This document shows, piece after piece, positions 37,144 through 45,614 of a stretch of 64,000 nt of DNA (the stretch's first letter is position 1; each line of letters starts with the position of its first letter). The notes beneath the pieces were generated by a model. That model saw nothing but the letters and a program-made list of their open reading frames with translations. It did no database searches and was not told where the DNA came from. This DNA is from Sphingomonas ginkgonis (GTDB lineage Bacteria > Pseudomonadota > Alphaproteobacteria > Sphingomonadales > Sphingomonadaceae): positions 2,164,501 to 2,228,500 of the forward strand of contig NZ_RWJF01000001.1 in NCBI RefSeq assembly GCF_003970925.1, written 5' to 3'. The translations under genes and the position numbers were made by a program.

Positions 37144-37854
37144 GTGACCGAAACTGGCTTTCGCTCGATCGAGCAGGCGTTCCAGCAGGTTCGGTCGAGC
37201 AATCTCGCCCTGACCGAACGGCTGCGCGTGGTCGCGGACGCGGCGCGAACGCTGCGCCCCGACTATGCGCTGGCGGTCGACCGCTTTGCCGAGCGGCTGG
37301 CGGGAGTTCGCGCCGGCGGCTCGGCGCCCGAGGTCGGCCAGGCACTGCCGCTGTTTGCCCTTCCCGACCACGACGGAAGGTTGGTCACGCTGGAGAGCCT
37401 GCTCGGACGTGCGCCGCTCGTCGTCGTCTTTCACCGCGGCCACTGGTGTCCCTTCTGCCGGCTGAGCCTCGCCGGACTGGCCGAGATCGAGGAGGCTGCC
37501 CGCCCGGCGCAGATGGTTGCGATCTCGGCCGAACTGCCGCGCTTCGGCCGGTCGCTGCGCGACGAATGTGGCGCCGGCTTTCCTTTCCTCACCGACATGG
37601 GCGCCGGCTACGCCCTCTCGCTCGGGCTCGCCGTGTGGATCGACGAGCAACTCGCCGCGCTGATCGCGGAGGCAGGCTGGGACATTCCCCTCTACCAGGG
37701 CGGTGCCGATTGGGTGCTCCCGATTCCCACGGTCTTCCTGCTGGACGAGCGCGGCTTCATTCGCTTCCGCCATATCGACCCCGACTATCGTCGCCAGTTA
37801 GAGCCCGCGCGACTGCTTGCCGAGATCCGGGCGCTCGCGTCGCCATCGCCTTGA
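37144..37854 (+). CDS. Thioredoxin-fold AhpC/TSA-like protein, copy 1
   Basis: 236 residues. A helical N-terminal part is followed by a peroxiredoxin/thioredoxin-like domain with the motif HRGHWCPFCRLSLAG. The first Cys sits in the peroxiredoxin-like position and the CxxC pair could be redox-active. GTG 37144 is chosen because it aligns residue for residue with the start of the next gene's product. It is 16 nt after the patatin gene and 27 nt before its paralog. Likely a thiol peroxidase or reductase in the cytoplasm. Confidence 0.78.
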   Translation: MTETGFRSIEQAFQQVRSSNLALTERLRVVADAARTLRPDYALAVDRFAERLAGVRAGGSAPEVGQALPLFALPDHDGRLVTLESLLGRAPLVVVFHRGHWCPFCRLSLAGLAEIEEAARPAQMVAISAELPRFGRSLRDECGAGFPFLTDMGAGYALSLGLAVWIDEQLAALIAEAGWDIPLYQGGADWVLPIPTVFLLDERGFIRFRHIDPDYRRQLEPARLLAEIRALASPSP

Positions 37855-37881
37855 TCCGCCGATCATGGTAGAAGCGAACCC

Positions 37882-38640
37882 ATGACCCATCCGTTCGTGA
37901 CGCGTCTCGAACAGGTGTATCAGCTTGTCAGGAACCGCGGCGATACGCTGGGTGAGCGGCTCCGCGCCGTTGCCGACGTCGTCCGCGACGAGGCTCCCGA
38001 TTTCTGCGCCGAGGTCGACCGCTTCGTCGGGCGGTTGGAAACGGTGCGTGCCGGCTCCAGCGCGCCGCAGGTCGGCGATCCCATGCCGCTCTTCACCATG
38101 CCCGACCAGGACGGTCACCTCGTCGGCCTCGAGGAGCTCCTGGCACAAGGTCCGGTGGTGCTCGCCTTTCACCGCGGTCACTGGTGCCCCTATTGCCGGC
38201 TCAACATGGTCGGTCTGGCCGAGATCGAGGACCGAGTGCGCCCGGCGCGGATCATCGGCATCTCGGCCGAGACCCAGCGCTACACCCGCGAGCTGCGGCA
38301 AGATGCCGGCGCTTGCTTCCCAATCCTCACCGACCTCGGCGGTGGCTACGCGCTGTCGCTTAACCTCGTCGTGTGGGTCGACCGCCAGATGTCGCAGATG
38401 ATCGAGGGCGCCGGCTGGGACATTCCGCTTTACCAGGGAGGTACCGACTGGATCCTGCCCATACCGGCGGTGTTCGTGGTGGCGCAGGATGGCACCATCG
38501 TCGAGCGCCACGTCGATCCCGACTACCGTCGGCGCATGGAACTGGACGACCTCCTACGCGGCGTCGACAAGCTCCGGGACGAGCCGGTCGCTCCAGTCGG
38601 TCGAGCGCAGCAGGTTGAGCAGCGCGCCTCCCTCGCGTGA
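37882..38640 (+). CDS. Thioredoxin-fold AhpC/TSA-like protein, copy 2
   Basis: 252 residues, a tandem paralog of the preceding gene with HRGHWCPYCRLNMVG as redox motif and a shared GWDIPLYQGGTDWILPIP stretch. The two proteins align along their full length except for a C-terminal tail here. That tail is encoded over the 3' end of the convergent LysR gene (87-bp overlap), so it may be recent read-through. Role as for copy 1. Confidence 0.8.
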   Translation: MTHPFVTRLEQVYQLVRNRGDTLGERLRAVADVVRDEAPDFCAEVDRFVGRLETVRAGSSAPQVGDPMPLFTMPDQDGHLVGLEELLAQGPVVLAFHRGHWCPYCRLNMVGLAEIEDRVRPARIIGISAETQRYTRELRQDAGACFPILTDLGGGYALSLNLVVWVDRQMSQMIEGAGWDIPLYQGGTDWILPIPAVFVVAQDGTIVERHVDPDYRRRMELDDLLRGVDKLRDEPVAPVGRAQQVEQRASLA

Positions 38641-39468
38641 CCGCTGGCGCCCGGCGACACTGTAGATCGCCACGGTTCGCGTGAGGTCCAGCGCCGAGCA
38701 ATGGAGATGACGAACCCGCGGCGATTGCATCGCGCTCGCCGGCACGATCGCAAGCCCAAACTTCGCCACCACCAGCGCCTCGAGGTCGCGGACCGAGTCC
38801 ACCTCGTGCACCGCGTCGTAGCGGATCCCGCGGCCGGTTACCTGCTCCGGCCGAAGCTCAGCCGGGTCACACCCGGCATAGTGAAGGAAGCGCGATTCCT
38901 TGACCAACTCGACATCGAGGTCGGGACAGTCGCGCTGAGCCAGTTCATGATCGGCGCCGACCACCAAGTCGAACGCCTCGGTGAACATCGGCCAGGTGTC
39001 GATCCGCTCCCATTCCTCGCCGAGCGGCCCGCCGATCGCCAGTTCGGCCTCGCCGTTGCGAAGCATGTCGCAGATGACCGCGCCGGTGCCGCGACGCACC
39101 TTGAGCTGCAGGCTGGGGAAACTCCGCTGCACCTCTCCTAGCGGCTTCATCAGCAGCTCGATGTCGAGCGTTCGCGACACCGCGATCGACAGGCTCGAAA
39201 CCTCACCGCGCCGCACCTTGGCGGCGAGCGACTTGGCGGTCAGCGCGCTCTCGTAACATTGCTGGAGCAGCGGCTGCATCTTCAGCCCGAGCTCGGTCAG
39301 GTGGCTGTTGCGTCCCTCACGGCGGATCAGCTCGCCGCCGAGCTCATCCTCCAGCTGCTTGACCGCGCGGGTCAAGGCGGGTTGAGTGACGTTGCAATCC
39401 TCCGCCGCACGGGTGAAGTTCAAGGTCCGCGCAACCGCCAGAAAATAGCGGACTTGCTGCATTTCCAT
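38554..39468 (-). CDS. LysR-family transcriptional regulator
   Basis: 304 residues. The N-terminal winged helix-turn-helix reads VRYFLAVARTLNFTRAAEDCNVTQPALTRAVKQLEDELG, a standard LysR domain. A periplasmic-binding-type effector domain follows. CysB-like or OxyR-like ligand specificity cannot be read. It lies 31 bp after the YeeE/YedE transporter in the same direction, suggesting control of sulfur or redox genes nearby. ATG 39468 (MEMQQVRYF) gives the usual LysR start. Confidence 0.9.
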   Translation of the reverse strand: MEMQQVRYFLAVARTLNFTRAAEDCNVTQPALTRAVKQLEDELGGELIRREGRNSHLTELGLKMQPLLQQCYESALTAKSLAAKVRRGEVSSLSIAVSRTLDIELLMKPLGEVQRSFPSLQLKVRRGTGAVICDMLRNGEAELAIGGPLGEEWERIDTWPMFTEAFDLVVGADHELAQRDCPDLDVELVKESRFLHYAGCDPAELRPEQVTGRGIRYDAVHEVDSVRDLEALVVAKFGLAIVPASAMQSPRVRHLHCSALDLTRTVAIYSVAGRQRSREGGALLNLLRSTDWSDRLVPELVDAA

Positions 39469-39499
39469 CGCCGTCGCGCCCCCTAGCGCCAAGCCAAGG

Positions 39500-40468
39500 T
39501 CAATACGCCAATTCGGGGAAAACCGCCAGCCGGCGGACCGTCCGGGCCACCAGCATCGCCGCGAGGATCGTCCCCGCCATGCTCGCCAGCGCGACCCAGG
39601 CGTAGGGACGTAGCAGCGGGAAGCCGAGCAGGATGAGCCCGTCGTTGCTGCCGGGGATGAGCAAGCTGCCCATTCCCATCAACGCGCCGCCCGACAGGCA
39701 GGAGAGCGCCTTGCGCGCAGTCGGCCATGCCGGCTTCAGGCGGCCTGCGGTCCAGCCGCCCAGGATGGCACCGCCGAACAGGCCGAGGAACAGCGGAAGG
39801 CGAAGCGCGAGCTCCGCCATTCGTCCTCTGGCGAGGTCGGCGAGCAGGTCGGTGTAGGCCCAGGGCCCGACCGCCAGCAGCAGCACGACAAACGCCAGCC
39901 CGATCACGCCGGTCGCCACGTGGGGCGACCAGACATGCTCGGCGAGCATTCCCCCGCGCGCCGCTCGGACGACCCGGCGGGAACGCCACCCGACGAGCAA
40001 GAGCAGCGGCACGGCAACGAGCGCGGCCTGATCGAGCAGCGCCGAAGTGGCCATCGGCTCGCTCCGAGCCGACGTCGGAACGAGGCCCGTGGTGAGACAC
40101 CCGAGGAAGAAGCCAGGCGGGACAAGCGCATAGGCCCACTGCCCCGACCCGAGCTTGGCGATCGAGCCGAACACGCACGAACCTGCGACATAGGCTCCGA
40201 GCCCGAGCAGCGCGCCGCCCGCAACGGTATGGAGGGTGAGCAGGTGGTCGGCCGGGGGCATCGGCAGGAAGCCGGCGAGCTGCGCGGCGACCATTCCCGC
40301 GGCCACGATCGCCGCCGCCTCCAGCAACGCCACGATCCGTCGCGCGCGCCGCTCGGCGACGATCTCTTCCAACGCCGCGACCATGCACGTGGCACCGCGC
40401 TGAACGGCATAGCCCATCACGCCCGCGGCGAGCAGCGCAACGGAAAGAGCGGCGAGGCTTCCGGCCAT
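39500..40468 (-). CDS. YeeE/YedE (TsuA-type) sulfur-compound transporter
   Basis: 322 residues with nine to ten helices and the conserved Cys motifs of the family: QRGATCMVAALEE, AGSCVFGSIAKLGSGQW and FLGCLTTG. The C-terminal SGGALMGMGSLLIPGSNDGLIL repeats the pattern. TsuA-type proteins import thiosulfate or related sulfur species. AAGGA lies about 9 nt before ATG 40468. It lies between a DUF302 gene and a LysR regulator. Confidence 0.85.
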   Translation of the reverse strand: MAGSLAALSVALLAAGVMGYAVQRGATCMVAALEEIVAERRARRIVALLEAAAIVAAGMVAAQLAGFLPMPPADHLLTLHTVAGGALLGLGAYVAGSCVFGSIAKLGSGQWAYALVPPGFFLGCLTTGLVPTSARSEPMATSALLDQAALVAVPLLLLVGWRSRRVVRAARGGMLAEHVWSPHVATGVIGLAFVVLLLAVGPWAYTDLLADLARGRMAELALRLPLFLGLFGGAILGGWTAGRLKPAWPTARKALSCLSGGALMGMGSLLIPGSNDGLILLGFPLLRPYAWVALASMAGTILAAMLVARTVRRLAVFPELAY

Positions 40469-40497
40469 GGCTCTTGATCCTTCTATTCGGCGGCTTC

Positions 40498-40992
40498 TTA
40501 CGCGATCGTGGCCGCGACCTCGTTGGCCATCTTGAGCTGCGCCCTCTTGCCGCCGATCGCATAACGGCGGCCGATGAAAGCGAAATCGGTCCAGGCGATC
40601 TCGGTGCCGCCGTCCTCCGCCTCTCGGACGAGCATGCGCACCGGCCAATCCAGCCCGGCATAGGGATTGGCCTGGAGGAACTGGACGCCAAGCGGCGGAT
40701 TGCCGAACAGCACCAGAACCGAGGCTCGGATCGGTAGACCGGCCCCCGCGCCGAGCTGGCGCTGGTCGATCTCGGCGAAGTGGCGGATCCCTTTGGCTTC
40801 GACGGCCGCACGAATCCGGGCGACTGTCTCGTTGACCGAATGCGATGAGCGCACCCGAAGCACTCCGTCGGCATAGGTCGGGGCGACGGTCTCCGGAGAT
40901 CCCTTGGCGAGTGCGGGAGCGCCGGCCACGGCGACGAGCACGGAAATGGCGAAGGCTCGGCGGAGCGCCGCGGCTGGGCTGGCGGACTTCAT
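40498..40992 (-). CDS. Exported DUF302 protein
   Basis: 164 residues with a signal peptide ending ALA. One DUF302 domain has SSHSVNETVARIRAAVEAKGI, ASVLVLFGNPPLGVQFLQANP and the C-terminal LPVRMLV-like strand. DUF302 proteins are small periplasmic or membrane-associated proteins of unclear function, often found near sulfur-oxidation or YeeE genes, as here. It is followed by the transporter gene after 29 bp. Confidence 0.85.
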   Translation of the reverse strand: MKSASPAAALRRAFAISVLVAVAGAPALAKGSPETVAPTYADGVLRVRSSHSVNETVARIRAAVEAKGIRHFAEIDQRQLGAGAGLPIRASVLVLFGNPPLGVQFLQANPYAGLDWPVRMLVREAEDGGTEIAWTDFAFIGRRYAIGGKRAQLKMANEVAATIA

Positions 40993-41212
40993 GTCGGATC
41001 TCCCTTGATGAGGAGTGAATTGTCCGCCGTCCGCAGCGCGATTTGAAATGCGAAGCCGCTATGGGTGCCATGAGCGAGAGTTATGAACGGGAATGCCGCC
41101 TCGGTTTTTGTGGCGACAGACGATCAGCGGCAGCTCCGGCGCTTGCTCCAGTTTTTTCCCGTTTATTGTCAGCGCCAAGGCACCGTGGGTTCATCCTCGC
41201 GTTCAACAGCCG

Positions 41213-42292
41213 ATGGCCCGGACGTCGCCCATACCAGAAAGCCATGCCGGATCGTGGGTGCTGATTGCAGGTGTGGTGCTGGCCTGCCTTCTCGCCTCCG
41301 CAGGCCTCGGCTTCCGCTTCACCGGCCTGCTACTGCCCGGACTTTCACTGCTGCTGCTCGCGGCGGCGGCGGTGATCGGGCGATCGACCGCTCGGCCTCG
41401 GCTCTATGCCGGCGCGTCCGCCTTCCTGCTGATGACCCTTTTTTCCGAGCTTGGCATCCTGCTCTCCTACGCGCTGGCCGCCAAGGCCGGGCCGTTGTGG
41501 GACGGGGCCCTAGCTCACGCCGATCGCAGGCTAGGGTTCGACTGGCCTGCTGTCTTCCTCGCCTCCGACCACTCGCCGGTATTGCTGTGGATTGGCGCGG
41601 TCGCGTACCACAGCCTGCCGCTTCAGATGATCGTCTGCATCGTGGCACTGAGCGGCACCGCCAGGTTCCGAACTCTCGGCATCACCATCTCTGCGGCAAT
41701 CCTGAGCGGCTTTGCCACTATCCTCCTGTCCGGGCTGATGCCGGCGATGGGCAACGTTTTCGATCCGGCCCGGTTTTCCCATCTCTGGCCCTCGGTAGCC
41801 TGGATGGAGCGGGGTATGATCGCGGGTTTGCGCGACGGAAGCTGGCGGACGCTGGACCTCACCCAGCTATGGGGCATCGTTACCTTTCCCAGTTATCATG
41901 CCACTCTGCCGATCATCCTTGCCTGGGGGCAGCGCGACATCCCGAGGCTCAGGATCCTCGCCCCGCTCTGGGCCGGGCTGACGATCCTCGCCACCCCGCT
42001 GTTCGGCGGCCACTATGGCGTCGACGTGCTGGTCGGCATGGGGCTCGCGCCGCTTGCGCTGGCGATCACGTCATCCCCCGCATGGCATCGTCTCGGCGAG
42101 CTTGCCCTGCCTTCGGTCTCGGGCAAGCCAGCGCCGGCCACCAGCACCGCTCTCGGCTGGACTGCCCTTCCGCCACGCGCGCACCGCCGGCATGATCCAG
42201 CGACGAGCCGGACAGAATCCGTCCGCCTCGTCCCGCATCCTGCCGACGAGCCGAGCTACCCCACCCGCAAGCGGGCGAACGGCGGAGAATGA
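41213..42292 (+). CDS. PAP2-superfamily membrane phosphatase/transferase
   Basis: 359 residues with about eight helices and a C-terminal polar tail. The PAP2_3 (Aur1/Ipt1-like) signature is seen as TFPSYHATLPIILAW and GGHYGVDVLVGMG, with the two catalytic His. It probably transfers or removes a phosphoryl head group on lipids, for example in glycosphingolipid or polyprenol metabolism. ATG 41213 starts just before the first helix. The stop overlaps the crtW start (ATGATGA). Confidence 0.8.
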   Translation: MARTSPIPESHAGSWVLIAGVVLACLLASAGLGFRFTGLLLPGLSLLLLAAAAVIGRSTARPRLYAGASAFLLMTLFSELGILLSYALAAKAGPLWDGALAHADRRLGFDWPAVFLASDHSPVLLWIGAVAYHSLPLQMIVCIVALSGTARFRTLGITISAAILSGFATILLSGLMPAMGNVFDPARFSHLWPSVAWMERGMIAGLRDGSWRTLDLTQLWGIVTFPSYHATLPIILAWGQRDIPRLRILAPLWAGLTILATPLFGGHYGVDVLVGMGLAPLALAITSSPAWHRLGELALPSVSGKPAPATSTALGWTALPPRAHRRHDPATSRTESVRLVPHPADEPSYPTRKRANGGE

Positions 42293-43023
42293 TGACCAGT
42301 CTCGCCCGGAACACCGCCACCAGCCTCCTGCTCGCCGGGGCGATCGGTGCCGGGTGGGTGGCTATCCATCTCGGCGGCATCTTCCTGTGGCGCTGGCAGT
42401 GGTCGACTGCGCCCCTCGCAGCGCTGCTGATCGTGGCGCAGACCTGGCTCAGCACCGGGCTTTTCATCATCGCCCATGATTGCATGCATGGGTCGCTGGC
42501 CCCGGGGCATCCTCGGCTGAACCGCATGATCGGCACGCTGTCGCTCGCTGCCTATGCCGGCCTGTCGTTCGGCGCGCTCCGCCCCAAGCATCACGCCCAT
42601 CACCGCGCTCCCGGCACTCCCGACGACCCCGACTTCTCTCCGGGCGAGCCCCGCCGCGCCTTCCCTTGGTTCGTCCGCTTCTTCTCGACCTACTATACCC
42701 ATGGGCAGATCCTGCGGATTACCTTGGCGGCAACGCTCTACCTGTGGCTCGGCGCCGCGCTGGTGAACATCGTCGCCTTCTGGGCGATCCCGGCGCTGCT
42801 CGCACTGGTCCAGCTATTTCTGTTCGGCACCTATCTGCCGCATCGGCACGAGGACGGGGCGTTCGAGGACGAGCACAATGCCCGCAGCAACGAGTGGCGC
42901 CCGCTCACGTCGCTGCTCACCTGCTTCCACTTCGGCGCCTATCATCACGAGCATCACCTCGCCCCCGGCGCGCCTTGGTGGCAGCTCCCGCGGGTCAGGG
43001 CCGATCGACGAGCGCGGCGCTGA
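42289..43023 (+). CDS. crtW: Beta-carotene ketolase CrtW
   Basis: 244 residues of the membrane fatty-acid-desaturase fold. Iron-binding His clusters are HDCMH (63-67), HHAHH (101-105) and HHEHH near the C-terminus. GTYLPHRHEDGAFEDEHNARS is diagnostic of CrtW rather than CrtZ or lipid desaturases. It adds 4-keto groups to beta-ionone rings, giving canthaxanthin- or astaxanthin-type pigments. GGCGGAGA lies just before the ATG. It overlaps the convergent crtX by 29 bp. Confidence 0.93.
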   Translation: MMTSLARNTATSLLLAGAIGAGWVAIHLGGIFLWRWQWSTAPLAALLIVAQTWLSTGLFIIAHDCMHGSLAPGHPRLNRMIGTLSLAAYAGLSFGALRPKHHAHHRAPGTPDDPDFSPGEPRRAFPWFVRFFSTYYTHGQILRITLAATLYLWLGAALVNIVAFWAIPALLALVQLFLFGTYLPHRHEDGAFEDEHNARSNEWRPLTSLLTCFHFGAYHHEHHLAPGAPWWQLPRVRADRRARR

Positions 43024-44239
43024 CGATGGCAGCGGCCGTCTTGGCGCCACCAGCATTCGCCATCTCGTCCGCCAGTTTGCCCGCCGCCTCTTTATAGCGG
43101 CGCTCCGCAAGCACCTCCTCGAGAGCCCGGGCGAGCCGCCGTACCGTCAGCCCGCGCCACCGGACTACCTTAGCCGCTCCGATCCGCGCGAGCCGCGCCG
43201 CCGTCCCAGGCTGCTCGAACGCGATCGGCACCGCGACGATCGGGACCCGGGCCGCGACCGCGTCGAGAACGGTGTTGAAACCTCCGTGCAGCATCGCCGC
43301 CGAACAACATCGGAGCACCGCTTCCTGCGGCCAGTAGTCACGCACCAGCGGATCGCCGGGAAGCGCGGCTTCCTCATCGGCGGTGAGCCCGCCGCCATGC
43401 CCGATCACCGCTCGCGCGCCGACCGCCGCACAGGCTGCCGCCATGGTCGCGAACAGCGCCTTGCGCGAACCTTGAAGCGAGCCGAGCGAGCAGAAGATCA
43501 ACGGTAGCGGATCGTCCGGCCGGTCGACCCAGGGCTCGACCGGGTTGCGCCATGGGCCGCCATAGTGGAAGCGGGGCGGAAGCTCGTCACGCGGAAAATC
43601 GAGCCCGCGCGGGCACTGGGCGACATGGACCAGCGGTCCATCCTCCTCCTCCTCGTCGATCCGCCACGCCCGCCGGCGCTGCTCGAGCACGCCGCTGATC
43701 GGGCGCATCAGCAGATCGGAGACACGGTAGCCGCCGCGGTTGCGCGCTCGCCCGCTCCCGTCCGGCCGGTAGGGCCAGCGGAGAAAGGGCGGCGGGACAT
43801 TTTCCTCGCGCATCAGCGGCAGCCCGGTGATGCTGACGACATGGGGGAGACCTAGGCGCCGGGCGATCAGGCCGCCGGCCGGCTCGGCCGCATCGGCGAT
43901 GACCGCCTCCGCCCCGATCCGTTCCAAAACCGCCGGCGCCTCGTCGAGCAGCCGCGCGGTCATGCGAGCGGTGGCGGCGATCATCCGGGTGATCCCGAGC
44001 AGCCCTGTCGCCGCGGCGAGCTGCGACAGATAGGTGTCGAGCAGACCGTCCGATGCGCCGTCCGCCAGCGGCGCGAACCCGACTTCGGGCGTGTTGACAT
44101 AGCGCGCCACCCCGCCGGTGTGGACGATCGTCACCCGGTGCCCGAGCGCGATCAGTCGGGCGCCGAGGACTTGCAGTGGATTGAGGTGGCCCGGGGTCGG
44201 CGGCGCGATGATCGCGATGCTCCGGCGTCTCCTGCTCAC
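42995..44239 (-). CDS. crtX: Zeaxanthin glucosyltransferase-type CrtX (GT1)
   Basis: 414 residues of the GT-B UGT family. The N-terminus APPTPGHLNPLQVLGARLIALGHRVT and the donor-site motif DYWPQEAVLRCCSAAMLHGGFNTVLDAVAARVPIVAVPIAFEQPGTA are typical. With crtW next door, it should glycosylate hydroxylated carotenoids in the membrane. The 3' ends of crtX and crtW overlap. Other hopeless-orphan GT1 substrates cannot be excluded, but the neighbour supports CrtX. Confidence 0.88.
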   Translation of the reverse strand: MSRRRRSIAIIAPPTPGHLNPLQVLGARLIALGHRVTIVHTGGVARYVNTPEVGFAPLADGASDGLLDTYLSQLAAATGLLGITRMIAATARMTARLLDEAPAVLERIGAEAVIADAAEPAGGLIARRLGLPHVVSITGLPLMREENVPPPFLRWPYRPDGSGRARNRGGYRVSDLLMRPISGVLEQRRRAWRIDEEEEDGPLVHVAQCPRGLDFPRDELPPRFHYGGPWRNPVEPWVDRPDDPLPLIFCSLGSLQGSRKALFATMAAACAAVGARAVIGHGGGLTADEEAALPGDPLVRDYWPQEAVLRCCSAAMLHGGFNTVLDAVAARVPIVAVPIAFEQPGTAARLARIGAAKVVRWRGLTVRRLARALEEVLAERRYKEAAGKLADEMANAGGAKTAAAIVSAALVDRP

Positions 44240-44422
44240 GCCGGCCTCATCGCCGCAAGCGCGATCCTTGTCACCACGCCGCGCACCCGTTGCGAAAAGA
44301 AATTGGTTACGTGCTCAGCAAAGAAGCAGGAAGGACGCATCCCCGCCCGCCGAAACTCGAGCGCTAGGCCGCAAGTCGTCCTGCATGACGGCGGCCAGCG
44401 GCAGCAGGCGGCCCGTGGCGGA

Positions 44423-45127
44423 GGTGTCAGACAAAGGCGAAAGCGTCTCTGCAGCGCGCCGCTCGGTCTTTGATGGTCAGCCCTACTCCACAAGCCCCTG
44501 CCACTCGGCCAGGGCGGCCGAGCGGCGGAGCTTGAAGTCGGATCGGCTGACGAGGTGACGTTCGGCATTGAAGTGGTTGTGGAGATTGGCATGGACGGAA
44601 GCGAACTTCTGTAAGCTCTTCATCTGCCGAAACCTGAGCATCGCTCGTTCTCGTCGTCGGAATGCCAGGTGGCTGTTCTCCACCCTGTTGTTGGCCCAAC
44701 GTCCGACCTCCTGCTTCCCCGTGTTGCCCAGTTCGGTCATGGCAGCCCTGTAGGAGCGCAGGCCGTCGGTGGTGATCGCCTCCGGCGAGCCATGGCGCTT
44801 CAGCGCCTTCTTCATGAAGCGGAGTGCCGCGGCCTTATCTCGCTCCTTGGTGACGAAGCTCTCGAGCACCTCGCCTTCATGGTTGACGGCTCGCCACAGG
44901 TAGCGCATCTCGCCGTTCACCTTCACGTACATTTCGTCCAAGTGCCAGCGCCACTGGCGAAAGCCACGCATGCGGCTCACCCGCTGGCGGCGGATGTCGG
45001 CCGCGAACAGCGGACCGAAGCGGTTCCACCAGTAGCGCACCGTCTCATGGCAAATGTCGATCCCACGCTCGAATAGCAGGTCCTCGACGTTCCGCAGGCT
45101 CAGCGGAGGTCGCAGGATTCCTGTTCT
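44423..45127 (-). mobile_element. IS6-family element remnant, copy 1
   Basis: The element's transposase-3' end starts at 44423 with GGTGTCAGACAAA, the same terminus as copy 2 at 56601. It carries most of an IS6-type transposase but loses the sequence beyond 45127. No matching inverted terminus is seen on the right, so it is truncated. Confidence 0.8.
44483..45127 (-). pseudogene. IS6-type DDE transposase, 5'-truncated
   Basis: The reading frame is intact from about 45127 to the stop at 44483, but it has no start codon before GTG 45040 and a stop (TAG, 45128-45130) just upstream. It keeps LSLRNVEDLLFERGIDICHETVRYWW, DDE residues (WHLDEMYVKV, ITTDGLRSY, NRVENSHLAFRRRER) and the normal C-terminus. 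The N-terminal helix-turn-helix is missing. Probably inactive. Confidence 0.85.
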
Positions 45128-45310
45128 CTACAATCCTGGCTGGCGCCTTCGTGGTATTGCCAAGCGATTGCTCGAAAAGCATTGATCGCGCGGAAAAGCG
45201 GGGTCCAAGCTGGTCACTCCTGCGGCTTCCGATCGTACGTCACTTTTTCGCCGCAAGTCTCCTTGCGTCGCTTGCAATCAGCATCTTTTAACAATGCTTC
45301 CCCATTCTGC

Positions 45311-45335
45311 TGGTCCGCAGGTACGGATTCGAACC
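45311..45335 (-). other. tRNA 3'-end-like sequence (possible attachment scar)
   Basis: On the minus strand GGTTCGAATCC is followed by exactly the spacing of a tRNA 3' end: T-loop TTCGAAT, 5 nt of T-stem, 7 nt of acceptor, discriminator A and CCA. The 5' part of a tRNA is absent and the T-stem cannot close, so it is a fragment. Integrases often leave such scars. Confidence 0.4.
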
Positions 45336-45425
45336 AATCTTGATCGGCTGGATCAGTTTTGCGCTAACGGTCGCCCTACTAATTTCGAGCATCTGGATCC
45401 TCCAGTTCGTGAAGCGTTTCATGCG

Positions 45426-45474
45426 GAGGTGTCAGCCAGGGGCGAACGCGTCCCAACGGCGCGAGGGGCAGTCG
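45426..45474 (-). repeat. Third IS-terminus-like sequence
   Basis: This block resembles the 3' terminus of copies 1 and 2 (GGTGTCAG-CA-GGCGAA-GCGTC, about 20 of 25 positions) and includes a shared TTGATGG about 45 nt in. It has the same orientation as the other two. No transposase coding is recognisable next to it. Confidence 0.45.
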
Positions 45475-45614
45475 TTGATGGCAGATGACGATTGCGTTCG
45501 GTCGATGAAAACGGAACAGCGACTGTGGTCGTCAGCTCTTCCACATCCGTTCATGTGGAGCATGCCACCGGGAATGAACCGCGTTTGTAATGAACCCTTT
45601 CGTGGCAAAGGCGG

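Larger units (their letters stand above)
45128..45614. other. Junction region between IS remnant and PKS operon
   Basis: 487 bp without a convincing gene. It contains a tRNA 3'-end-like block at 45311-45335, an IS-terminus-like block at 45426-45474, and presumably the promoter of the PKS operon. Short ORFs on both strands (for example 45340-45618) have no ribosome site or family features. Confidence 0.55.

Noticed and set aside
45311..45386. A complete tRNA gene on the minus strand
   Set aside because: Only the 3' 25 nt fit; the T-stem does not close and no D-arm, anticodon arm or 5' acceptor strand is present.
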